NCBI RefSeq assembly: GCF_030537745.1
Contig: NZ_JAUNVI010000028.1
Span: 2,488 to 39,845, forward strand
From: Ornithinimicrobium sp.
GTDB lineage: Bacteria > Actinomycetota > Actinomycetes > Actinomycetales > Dermatophilaceae
DNA: 37,358 nucleotides
Direction: 5' to 3'
Shown: positions 15,877-22,517 of the stretch, piece after piece
Position numbering within the stretch: the stretch's first letter is position 1
Layout: each line of letters starts with the position of its first letter
Position numbers and translations under genes: made by a program
The notes under the pieces: model-generated
Told to the model about the DNA's origin: nothing
The model's input: the letters and a program-made list of their open reading frames with translations, nothing else
Databases searched by the model: none

Positions 15877-15962
15877 CGAGCCAGGTCTGACATACCCCGC
15901 GCGACTCCCCGACTGTCTACGCCACTCCCGCACCCACTGTCCGGCGCGCTGAGGACTTTCCC

Positions 15963-17627
15963 TCAGATGAGCCGCAACCTCTTGGCGATCTCGTCCCCAC
16001 CAGCAGCCCTGATGCCGACGGCATCCCCAACGACGACCAGCTTGTCGGTCGCGCGGGATAGACCCACGTAGAGACGCTCCTTCGCCCGGTCACGCGGCTC
16101 CGGCTCGTTGAAGCAGAGCACTACCGCACGGCGCTCCAACCCCTTGCAACCCAGGACGTGCCCGTAGAAGACGTCGTCGGACTCCCAGAAGGTGCGCCAG
16201 TAGCCTTCCTGACCGAGCCGTTCCTGCAGGGCGTTCTGCTCCGGGTGTCTGCTGCCGGTGGTGATGAGCGCAACGTGCTCGTGGGGCCAGCCGCCTTCGA
16301 GCAGTCGCAGCACCTCGTCGTCGGCCACCGCGAGAGCCTCCTCCGCGGAAGCCTGGACGAACCTCACCTCCGGCCCTTCCCCACCCAGCGCGCGCATCCG
16401 CATCGGTGCCAGCGGGCCGAAGCTCTCCGCGATCTGCCTGGTGTTGCGCAGGTTGTGGTCGAGGACGAGTGGCACGAGCGCGACAGGTGGCCGCCCGAAA
16501 CGTGCGAAGACCCTCTGGTTCTCGTCGGAGTAGACGTAGAGGCCTCCTTCCTCCTGGTCACGCAGTGCGCCCAGCAGTGGCACCCACCAGTCCTCCGCGA
16601 AGTCTTGCGCCTCGTCGACGATGATCGCGTCAAACTTCTTGCCCTCCGGCAGGTCCGCGACCAGCCGCGCCATCTGCGCCGGCAGCTCCTTCTCCCAGAA
16701 CTCCGAGTCGTTGCGGTCCGTGCCGATCTCGGCGCCCCATTCGCGCCCCAGGTCCTCGAACTTGCCGACGAACGCAGGCCTCGACCTGCGCGGCTCTCCC
16801 GCGAACGCCCTCGTGAACCACTCACCCAGCCCGATGGAGTAGCACAGCAGGGCCACCCGCTGGCTCTTCTGCCCGGCGAAGCCGCGCGTGAGCTGCTTCG
16901 CCTGCGCCATCGCGAGCACGGTCTTGCCGCTGCCGGCGCCGCCGCGGACCTCCACCCGGTGCAGCAACCGGGTCACCGAGAGGATCATCGCCTGCTCCTG
17001 GGTCAGGCGGTCCGCCCGAGCCTCCCGGTCGTCGGCCTCGGCCATCACCTCGCGCACCATCAGGCTGCGGCCGGACAGAATCTCCACGATGAGAGCGGCG
17101 TCGTCGATCGTCGGAGCGCGGTAGCGGGTCTCCTGCGTCTCCGCCACCGTCCGCAGGCGCGTGTCCAGGCGCTCCTGGTCCGCCTTGCCATGGATCATGT
17201 CTCGGCCGCAGTCGGGGAGGGAGAAGTCGTCCGGGACCGTGCTGTATGGCGTGACGACCGTGTGCGCCCACCGCACCCTGGTCCGGGAGGAGTCACGCCA
17301 GCGAGGGTCGTCCTGGACGTAGGTGCGCAGGGCGTGCTTCGACCGACGAGCTTGCCCGACCGGATCGACCCGGCGCGACCCACCGCCGTACTGCCACCAC
17401 CGGCCCTGCCCGTCGACCGTGATGCTGCCTCCCTTGACCTCCACCACCACGATGCCGGCACCCGGCATGATGACGACGAGGTCGGCCTCGTGGTCCTGCT
17501 CGTGGTCCGTAAGACGCACGTTGGCCAGCAGTACATCGTCCACGCCAAGCTGCGCCGACAGCCGCTCCCACACCTCCCGCTCGGCGTTGTTGACGAACGC
17601 CGGCTCTGTCGGGATCAGTCGCACCAT
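15963..17627 (-). CDS. NERD-domain UvrD-like (SF1) helicase/ATPase
   Basis: A 554-residue protein. Residues about 15-110 form a NERD (nuclease-related) domain of the PD-(D/E)xK type: the ADLVVI strand with Asp49, then Glu63-x-Lys65 in VVEVKGG. An SF1 helicase core follows, with a Q-motif-like LTQEQ (209-213), Walker A GGAGSGKT (229-236), Walker B IIVDEAQDF (335-343), a late GCKGLERRAVV block (motif V) and LYVGLSRATDKLVVV (motif VI). It should hydrolyse ATP and act on DNA, possibly cutting it. ATG 17627 has AGGAGA 7 nt upstream. NERD-helicases occur on plasmids and in variable chromosomal spots. It lies next to the HNH gene, 98 bp apart on the same strand. Confidence 0.92.
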   Translation of the reverse strand: MVRLIPTEPAFVNNAEREVWERLSAQLGVDDVLLANVRLTDHEQDHEADLVVIMPGAGIVVVEVKGGSITVDGQGRWWQYGGGSRRVDPVGQARRSKHALRTYVQDDPRWRDSSRTRVRWAHTVVTPYSTVPDDFSLPDCGRDMIHGKADQERLDTRLRTVAETQETRYRAPTIDDAALIVEILSGRSLMVREVMAEADDREARADRLTQEQAMILSVTRLLHRVEVRGGAGSGKTVLAMAQAKQLTRGFAGQKSQRVALLCYSIGLGEWFTRAFAGEPRRSRPAFVGKFEDLGREWGAEIGTDRNDSEFWEKELPAQMARLVADLPEGKKFDAIIVDEAQDFAEDWWVPLLGALRDQEEGGLYVYSDENQRVFARFGRPPVALVPLVLDHNLRNTRQIAESFGPLAPMRMRALGGEGPEVRFVQASAEEALAVADDEVLRLLEGGWPHEHVALITTGSRHPEQNALQERLGQEGYWRTFWESDDVFYGHVLGCKGLERRAVVLCFNEPEPRDRAKERLYVGLSRATDKLVVVGDAVGIRAAGGDEIAKRLRLI

Positions 17628-17668
17628 GTCTCGTCTCCTGCTCCGCGTGCACCATTGCACTGGTCGGC

Positions 17669-17674
17669 ATCGTA
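17669..17674 (-). promoter_or_regulatory. -10-like element TACGAT before the NERD helicase
   Basis: On the minus strand TACGAT lies 41 nt upstream of ATG 17627, leaving a normal leader with the AGGAGA ribosome site. The -35 is not convincing. Confidence 0.35.
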
Positions 17675-17740
17675 GGCCCCCACTCCGACAGTCGACACCG
17701 ATGTCGGTGGTTCCAAGTAGCCTCCGGGTTCATCACGACA

Positions 17741-17876
17741 AGGAGGTTTTATCGATGCCAACGCCGAGATGGAGCTGTGGACGCGGGCCGGACACATGAA
17801 AGTCAACCTCGGCAAGGGCATCGCGGTGCGCAGGCTGGACCGGCTGGTCGCCGCCCAGGTGCTCAACAGTCATTGA
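17741..17876 (+). pseudogene. Possible small gene or frameshifted remnant with a strong ribosome site
   Basis: AGGAGG (17741-17746) sits 8 nt before ATG 17755, an excellent initiation site, yet that frame gives only 14 residues (stop at 17797-17799). In another frame the same DNA encodes a longer peptide: from ATG 17769 it reads MELWTRAGHMKVNLGKGIAV and continues with RRLDRLVAAQ before the stop at 17874-17876, for 35 residues in all. The composition is protein-like, but I recognise no family. A one-base frameshift would join the good start to the longer frame, so this may be the broken end of a lost gene. It overlaps the 3' end of the NCS1 permease by 7 bp on the opposite strand. Confidence 0.25.
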
Positions 17877-19393
17877 CGCGCTAGCGCGTCCTTCACCTCC
17901 TCCTCCGGCAGCACGATCACCCGGTTGTTGGCCAGGACGTAGTAGATGATGGCTGCCAGTGGCGCGCCGATGAACCAGCCGAAGTCCTTGATGGGGGAGA
18001 ACATCGGCAGCAGGGCGACGCTCAGCGACACGAAGGCCGACGGGAGGAGCGCGTAGAGCGCGTAGTGGCTAACTCCCTTGTTGTAGTAGTAGATCGACTC
18101 TGGCGTCGGCAGATACATGTGCCGGATGCTGAACTTCTGCTTGCGCACGAGGAAGTAGTCCACGCAGAGGATCCCGAAGAACGGCCCGAGCAAGGCACCG
18201 AGGCTTCCGAGGAAGTAGCCGACCACCACCGGGTTGTTGAAGTAGTTCCACGGCGTCACCAGGACCGAGACGATCGCGGTGATCAGTCCCCCGGTGCGGA
18301 AGCTGATCCGGCGCGGATTGATATTGGAGATGTCGAAGGCGGCCGAGACGAAGTTGGCGACGATGTTGACGCCGATGGTGGCGAAGACGAAGGCGATCGT
18401 GAAGACATAGAACAGCACCGAGTTGTCGACGTGCTCCATGAGGACGCCGGGGTCCTTGATGTCGTTTAGGTCCGCGTTGAGCACCTGCGCGGCCGAGACG
18501 GTCGTGATCACTGAGGTGATCGCGAAGGCGGTCCAGTTAATCGGCAGCCCCCAGGCATTGCCGACGATGATGGAGCGGCGGTCCGGGGAGTAGCGCGCGA
18601 AGTCAGAGAAGTTCAGCATCAACGTCGCCAGCGTGCCCACGGTCTGAGCCATGGCGATCATGATGTTGCGGACCTGGGCGCCGCCCTCGAGCTTCTGACC
18701 GCCGGGACCGGTGAACCAGTCGAAGTGCCATCCCGCCTTGGACAGGAAGTAGAACATCAGCATCAGCATGACGACCCAGATGATCGGACCGGCCAGACCC
18801 TGGAAGTGGCGGACCGCCTCCATGCCGCGACGCACGATGATGAGCTGGATGATCGAGAGCAGCAGGAAGCAGATCCAGCCGCCCAGCGGCAGGTTCAGCA
18901 GGCTCGGCGCACTGTCGAGGCTGAGGTCACGAAAGCCCGGGATCGCCCGCGACAGGAGTGCGTTGAGGGCGATCGAGGCCAGGTAGGTCTGCACGCCATA
19001 CCAGGCGATAGCGACGATCCCACGCACGATGGCGGGGATGTTGGCACCCCAGATGCCCCAGGTGATCCGGCTGATGACTGGGTATGGGGTGCCGGTCGCC
19101 TGCCCCATGAAGCCGGACAGGCAGCAGCCGCCCAGGATGATCAGGGAGCCGAGGAAGATCCCCAGCGTGATATCGAAGGCAGACATGCCCAGGCCCACGA
19201 AGAGGCCGGCCGCCCAGGTGTAGTTGCCGGCGTTGTGGGCGTCATTCATCCACAGCGAGAAGAGCTGGTAGCCGTTCCATTTTCGCTGCTCCGGGAGCGC
19301 TGGCGCGAGGTCTTCGTTGTAAAGGCGACCCGTGGGATCCTGGGCCTGGAGCTCGGCGTTGCTCACTCCTTGGTGCACGATTTGCTCTGACAT
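17870..19393 (-). CDS. NCS1 family nucleobase/hydantoin/allantoin permease
   Basis: A 507-residue sodium- or proton-coupled carrier of the NCS1 family (Mhp1/PucI-like). After a polar N-terminus (about 40 residues) comes the family signature WMNDAHNAGNYTWAAGLF, then a GTPYPVISRITWGIWGANIP block and about 12 membrane segments. Conserved aromatics in SRITWGIWG and VAIAWYGVQTY match those that line the substrate site in this family. The gene follows a hydantoin/allantoin-type racemase by 28 bp on the same strand, so hydantoins or allantoin are the likeliest substrates. ATG 19393 has GAGGAAGG about 10 nt upstream. Uracil or cytosine cannot be excluded from sequence alone. Confidence 0.93.
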   Translation of the reverse strand: MSEQIVHQGVSNAELQAQDPTGRLYNEDLAPALPEQRKWNGYQLFSLWMNDAHNAGNYTWAAGLFVGLGMSAFDITLGIFLGSLIILGGCCLSGFMGQATGTPYPVISRITWGIWGANIPAIVRGIVAIAWYGVQTYLASIALNALLSRAIPGFRDLSLDSAPSLLNLPLGGWICFLLLSIIQLIIVRRGMEAVRHFQGLAGPIIWVVMLMLMFYFLSKAGWHFDWFTGPGGQKLEGGAQVRNIMIAMAQTVGTLATLMLNFSDFARYSPDRRSIIVGNAWGLPINWTAFAITSVITTVSAAQVLNADLNDIKDPGVLMEHVDNSVLFYVFTIAFVFATIGVNIVANFVSAAFDISNINPRRISFRTGGLITAIVSVLVTPWNYFNNPVVVGYFLGSLGALLGPFFGILCVDYFLVRKQKFSIRHMYLPTPESIYYYNKGVSHYALYALLPSAFVSLSVALLPMFSPIKDFGWFIGAPLAAIIYYVLANNRVIVLPEEEVKDALARQ

Positions 19394-19421
19394 CGACGTC
19401 GAGCCTTCCTCAAGAATGCTG

Positions 19422-20141
19422 CTAGGGCAGCGGCCAGCCGGACAGGGACTTCCGGCGTTGTGGTGCGTAGGTGCGGACCTTGGAGGTCGTCAGGTTCATA
19501 CGCACCAAACTCTCGGCCAACGCGACGGCCGAGGCGACACCGTCCACGATAGGGGCCCCGGTCGCTTGCGCGACGGCCTCGTCGAGCCCGGCCATGCCAC
19601 CGCAACCCAGGCAGATCACCTCGACGCCACGCATCGCGACGATCTCCTTGGCCTTGGCGACGATCGTGGCGAGCGTGCGCTCCGGGTCTTCCTCGAGCTC
19701 GAGGACCCCCAGGCCGCTGGCGACGACCGCTGCGCAGCGCCGATCCAGACCAGCCAACATGAGGCGGTCCTCGATCAGGGGCACGGTGCGGTCCAGGGTG
19801 GTCACCACACCAAACTTGTGGCCGAGCAGGCTAGCGATGATCGCGGCCGCCTCGGTGATGTCCACCACCGGCACGTCGAGAAATTCCTGCAGGCCCTCCC
19901 TGCCGTGCTCCCCGAAGCCGGCTTGGACCACGGCGTCAAAGGGCTCGGGATGTTTGCTGACCACGTCCAGGACCCCCACCGCCGCCAGGTAGCTATCGAC
20001 GTTGCCCTCGCAGGAGTCCGCTCCGAAGGTCGGCGTCAGGCCGACGATCTCGGTGCCTGGGGAGGCCGCCGCCCGTGCCGCCGCCACGATCGAGTCCGTC
20101 ATGGACGTCGTCGTGTTGACGTTGACTACCAGGATCCGCAC
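19422..20141 (-). CDS. Aspartate/glutamate/hydantoin (allantoin) racemase family protein
   Basis: A 239-residue cofactor-independent racemase that interconverts D- and L-5-substituted hydantoins, or allantoin enantiomers. The two catalytic cysteines of the family are both present: one in the N-terminal half, ADSCEG (about residue 47; often replaced by other residues in mere relatives), and one in VICLGCGGMAGL near residue 180. The N-terminus reads MRILVVNVNTT, as expected, if GTG 20141 is the start. GAGGAG precedes it by 8 nt, whereas it is only 2 nt from the alternative GTG 20147. It is the first gene of a two-gene unit with the NCS1 permease. No hydantoinase, allantoinase or carbamoylase is in the window. 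Confidence 0.9.
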   Translation of the reverse strand: MRILVVNVNTTTSMTDSIVAAARAAASPGTEIVGLTPTFGADSCEGNVDSYLAAVGVLDVVSKHPEPFDAVVQAGFGEHGREGLQEFLDVPVVDITEAAAIIASLLGHKFGVVTTLDRTVPLIEDRLMLAGLDRRCAAVVASGLGVLELEEDPERTLATIVAKAKEIVAMRGVEVICLGCGGMAGLDEAVAQATGAPIVDGVASAVALAESLVRMNLTTSKVRTYAPQRRKSLSGWPLP

Positions 20142-20161
20142 GAGCACAACTCCTCACGAGG

Positions 20162-20185
20162 ACATTCTTCCTTGGGGTGGAATGT
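20162..20185. promoter_or_regulatory. Inverted repeat ACATTC-N12-GAATGT upstream of the racemase gene
   Basis: Perfect 6-bp arms at 20162-20167 and 20180-20185, 21-44 bp upstream of GTG 20141. Its location next to the ribosome site suits an operator for the racemase-permease unit. The regulator is unknown. Confidence 0.35.
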
Positions 20186-20429
20186 ACTCCGAAAGGAGGA
20201 TATTGAGGGGAAATGTCGTTGAGCGGATCGAGCCATCCAGGCTTCTTGCTAACCCTCATCCGCAGCCGGGATGGGGAGGGACCGACGCCATCGCGTCACG
20301 GTAGCGGTGCCGCGAGCGATGGGGCCCATGCCCGCGCGGACCGGTGCGAGCTGCATACCGGACACACACTCTGCCCCGGTGGATGCCGCAGCAGACTTCA
20401 GCCCATCTGGACAGGGCCCTGACGCACCC

Positions 20430-20458
20430 TTGACCCGGCCTCGCCCAGGTCGCACACT
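20430..20458 (+). promoter_or_regulatory. Leaderless promoter of the methyltransferase
   Basis: TTGACC (20430-20435), a 17-bp spacer, then CACACT (20453-20458), followed by 6 nt and ATG 20465. The -35 matches the consensus well, and the spacing puts the transcript start on or next to the start codon. There is no Shine-Dalgarno motif. Confidence 0.6.
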
Positions 20459-20464
20459 GACCAG

Positions 20465-21259
20465 ATGGACGAAGTCGCAGGGTCCCGCACGTTCACGGCG
20501 AGCGGCGACGCCTACGACTCCTTCATGGGTCGCTACTCGATCGCGCTGGCGCCGCTCCTCGCCGACCTCGGCGGCGTGGTCGAGGGGCAGCGCGTGGTTG
20601 ACGTCGGCTGCGGGCCGGGCGCGCTCACCGCGGAGCTCGTCCTGCGCTTGGGTGCCGGGGCGGTCGTGGCCTGTGACCCCTCCCCCGCGTTCCTCGCGGC
20701 GTGCCGCGAACGCCACCCCGGGGTCGACGTCCGGCAGGGTCGTGCCGAGGCGCTCCCTCTGGGTGACGACGCGTTCGACGCGGCGCTGGCCCAACTGGTC
20801 CTGCACTTCGTCTCCGATGCCGAGACCGCCGCCCTCGAGCTGCGCCGCGTCGTGCGTCCCAGCGGGCGGGTCGCCGTGTGCGTGTGGGACTTCGAGGGGG
20901 GTATGCAGATGCTGCGCGCGTTCTGGGACGCTGCCGTCTCACTCGACCCGGACGCTCCGGACGAGCTGCACACGATGCGCTTTGGCCGGGCAGGTGAGCT
21001 CAGCGCCCTCCTGGCCGGCGCCGGCTTCACCGACGTCTCGGAGCACCCGTTGACGGTCCGCTCGGACTACACCGACTTCGAGGAGCTCTGGACCTCGCTG
21101 CTGCTCGGCATCGGCCCGGCCGGCGCCCACCTCGTGGCGCTGCCGCCGCAGGAGCAGGAGCGCCTGCGCGCTGCATACCTGCACCTTCTCGGCTCACCAG
21201 CTGGAGGGTTCGCCTTGACGGCGGTCGCGCGCGCCGCCGTCGGCACGGTGCCGGCCTGA
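20465..21259 (+). CDS. Class I SAM-dependent methyltransferase
   Basis: A 264-residue methyltransferase of the UbiE/Methyltransf_11 type. Motif I is VVDVGCGPGALTAE (about 44-57), with Asp46 and the glycine-rich SAM loop. It is followed by an acidic residue at the end of strand 2 (VVACDPS), QGRAEALPLGDDAFDAALAQ (motifs II-III), and LRRVVRPSGRVAVCVWD (post-motif block). The substrate is not predictable from the sequence. It has no ribosome site; a good promoter ends 6 nt before its ATG. The downstream 62-residue membrane protein is on the same strand but has its own -10 element. Confidence in the fold is high, in the role low. Confidence 0.92.
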   Translation: MDEVAGSRTFTASGDAYDSFMGRYSIALAPLLADLGGVVEGQRVVDVGCGPGALTAELVLRLGAGAVVACDPSPAFLAACRERHPGVDVRQGRAEALPLGDDAFDAALAQLVLHFVSDAETAALELRRVVRPSGRVAVCVWDFEGGMQMLRAFWDAAVSLDPDAPDELHTMRFGRAGELSALLAGAGFTDVSEHPLTVRSDYTDFEELWTSLLLGIGPAGAHLVALPPQEQERLRAAYLHLLGSPAGGFALTAVARAAVGTVPA

Positions 21260-21306
21260 CGCGTCACGACTTGCTGGTGCCCCGCTCCAGGCCCCCGGCA
21301 CGAGGC

Positions 21307-21312
21307 TAATGT
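21307..21312 (+). promoter_or_regulatory. -10 element TAATGT six bases before ATG 21319
   Basis: TAATGT, ggaggc, ATG. The GGAGG here is only one base from the ATG, too close to act as a ribosome site, so a leaderless start fits better. Confidence 0.45.
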
Positions 21313-21318
21313 GGAGGC

Positions 21319-21507
21319 ATGCGCCCCCCTGTCAGGCTCCTTCTCGGACTGCTGCTCGTAGCCAGCGGCGTCCTCTGGACGCTGCAGGGTCTGGGCGTCG
21401 TGGGCGGCAGTCCCATGACCGGGGTCACCCTGTGGGCTGTCGTCGGGCCGTTGGTGATCGCCGCCGGCATCTGGCTGATCCTGCGGGGCCGCAGCTCGCA
21501 GCAGTGA
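21319..21507 (+). CDS. Small two-helix membrane protein
   Basis: A 62-residue protein with two hydrophobic segments, about 5-22 (VRLLLGLLLVASGVLWTL) and 38-55 (LWAVVGPLVIAAGIWLIL), separated by a Gly-rich turn (QGLGVVGGSPMTG). It ends in a short basic/polar tail (RGRSSQQ). Small proteins of this shape, with a Gly at the start of each helix, are common in actinobacteria and carry no assigned function. The start at ATG 21319 fits the -10 element six bases upstream. It is probably an inner-membrane hairpin; an accessory role for a neighbouring protein is possible but unsupported. Confidence 0.75.
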   Translation: MRPPVRLLLGLLLVASGVLWTLQGLGVVGGSPMTGVTLWAVVGPLVIAAGIWLILRGRSSQQ

Positions 21508-21625
21508 CCGCTCAGACCCGAGGGTTCTCCTGAGCGCCGCGCGGATCACACGGGCATAAGTTTGAAACGGCGTGGCTAGCAGCTCCTCGAGGTTGTCGTC
21601 GACCTCGACCAGGACTGAGTGCTCC

Positions 21626-22330
21626 TCACCGCTCGCCCTGCTGCTCACGACTCATCGGCGGCCACAGCGACACCGCTCCGCCTGCGACATACAACTTGGC
21701 CGGCCGCCCTCGACCGCCCCGTCGCTCCTCCTCCGTCTCCCGCACGAAGTCCTGCGTGCGCACCACCTTGCGCGCGAAGTTGCGCGGGTCGAGCTCGGCC
21801 CCCCACACCGCCTCATAGACCGCCTGCAGCTCCGGCATCGTGAACCGCGGCGGCACGAATCGGAGCGCGAGGTCGGTGTACTCCAGCTTCGAGCGCGTCC
21901 GCTCCACGCCGGTCTCGAGGATCTCGCGATGGTCGAAAGCCAGCTGCTCGCTCAGCGCCTTCTCCACCGTCCACCACCGCGCGTCCGCCGCGTCAGACCC
22001 GCCCTGCACCTGCGGCAGGTGCGCGCCTACCGCGAGGTATGCCGTGGACACGATCCTGTCCCTCGGGTCGCGGCCGGGCGCTCCGAACGTCGCCAGCTGC
22101 TCTAGGTGGACCGCGTCACCGCCCACCCCGGTCTCCTCCTCGAGCTCCCGGTATGCCGCGTCCGCCAGGTCCTCGTCGATCTGCACGAACCCGCCGGGGA
22201 GCGCCCATCGGCCGCGGAACGGCTCCCCGCCACGTTCGACGAGGAGGACGGAGAAGGCGCCGTCACTGATGGTGAGGATCACCAGGTCGACGGTGACGAA
22301 GAACGGCGGGTACTGCGAGGTGTAGGCCAC
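21626..22330 (-). CDS. NrtR-type Nudix/winged-helix transcriptional regulator
   Basis: A 234-residue protein with a Nudix domain (about 10-140) and a C-terminal winged-helix domain (about 150-225). It matches the NrtR family, which in other bacteria represses NAD-metabolism genes and senses ADP-ribose. The Nudix box is complete: Gly47-x5-Glu53-x7-Arg61-Glu62-x-x-Glu65-Glu66-x-Gly68, so hydrolase activity may be retained, unlike in many NrtR regulators. The helix-turn region reads FTMPELQAVYEAVWGAELDP, then RNFARKVVRTQDF. The start is GTG 22330, which lies 6 nt after TAGGAT, so it is probably leaderless. A palindrome overlaps its -35, suggesting autoregulation. No NAD genes are in the window. 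Confidence 0.87.
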   Translation of the reverse strand: MAYTSQYPPFFVTVDLVILTISDGAFSVLLVERGGEPFRGRWALPGGFVQIDEDLADAAYRELEEETGVGGDAVHLEQLATFGAPGRDPRDRIVSTAYLAVGAHLPQVQGGSDAADARWWTVEKALSEQLAFDHREILETGVERTRSKLEYTDLALRFVPPRFTMPELQAVYEAVWGAELDPRNFARKVVRTQDFVRETEEERRGGRGRPAKLYVAGGAVSLWPPMSREQQGER

Positions 22331-22336
22331 GCGCCC

Positions 22337-22365
22337 ATCCTAGGCATGATCCTGTCCGTTTGACA
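22337..22365 (-). promoter_or_regulatory. Leaderless promoter of the NrtR-type gene
   Basis: On the minus strand: TGTCAA (22365-22360), a 17-bp spacer, TAGGAT (22342-22337), 6 nt, GTG 22330. The -35 is weak, the -10 good. Confidence 0.5.
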
Positions 22366-22388
22366 GATATGTCGCCGCCGGGGATTAT
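22360..22388 (+). promoter_or_regulatory. Rightward promoter TTGACA-17-GATTAT with no evident gene
   Basis: TTGACA (22360-22365) and GATTAT (22383-22388) are separated by 17 bp, the best promoter match in the window. It points right, into the 3' end of the convergent helicase gene. A mirrored pair on the minus strand (CTGACA 22394-22389, CATATC 22371-22366) shares the same DNA. Confidence 0.5.
22361..22374. promoter_or_regulatory. Candidate autoregulatory operator of the NrtR-type regulator
   Basis: TGACA-gata-TGTC: 4-bp arms GACA/TGTC (22362-22365 and 22370-22373) overlapping the -35 of the regulator's promoter. A further TGTCA lies at 22389-22393, completing a wider inverted repeat with the first TGACA. 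Confidence 0.4.
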
Positions 22389-22517
22389 TGTCAGTAGGAC
22401 GAGAACAGGCAGGCATCGGACACTATCGGGGGAGCAGCCTGACCGGACGTCAGTCTCACGGGGCCTCCCGGATGAAGAACGCCTCACGCTCAACGGCAGC
22501 ATGCGCGGCTCAACTCA

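Larger units (their letters stand above)
20142..20464. other. Divergent intergenic region, racemase / methyltransferase
   Basis: Non-coding stretch of 323 bp. It holds the racemase ribosome site (20150-20155), an inverted repeat ACATTC...GAATGT (20162-20185), a hairpin-like CTCC-GAAA-GGAG (20187-20198) and, at its right end, the leaderless methyltransferase promoter. A 69-codon frame at 20213-20422 (plus) has an AAAGGAGG motif about 13 nt upstream, which is too far away, and it reads unlike a protein. I see nothing else. Confidence 0.6.

Noticed and set aside
21508-21648. Minus-strand frame after the NrtR-type gene reading VEVDDNLEELLATPFQTYAR
   Set aside because: A short stretch looks protein-like, but the frame continues as a shadow over the 62-residue membrane gene and has no good start. 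A fragment cannot be excluded.
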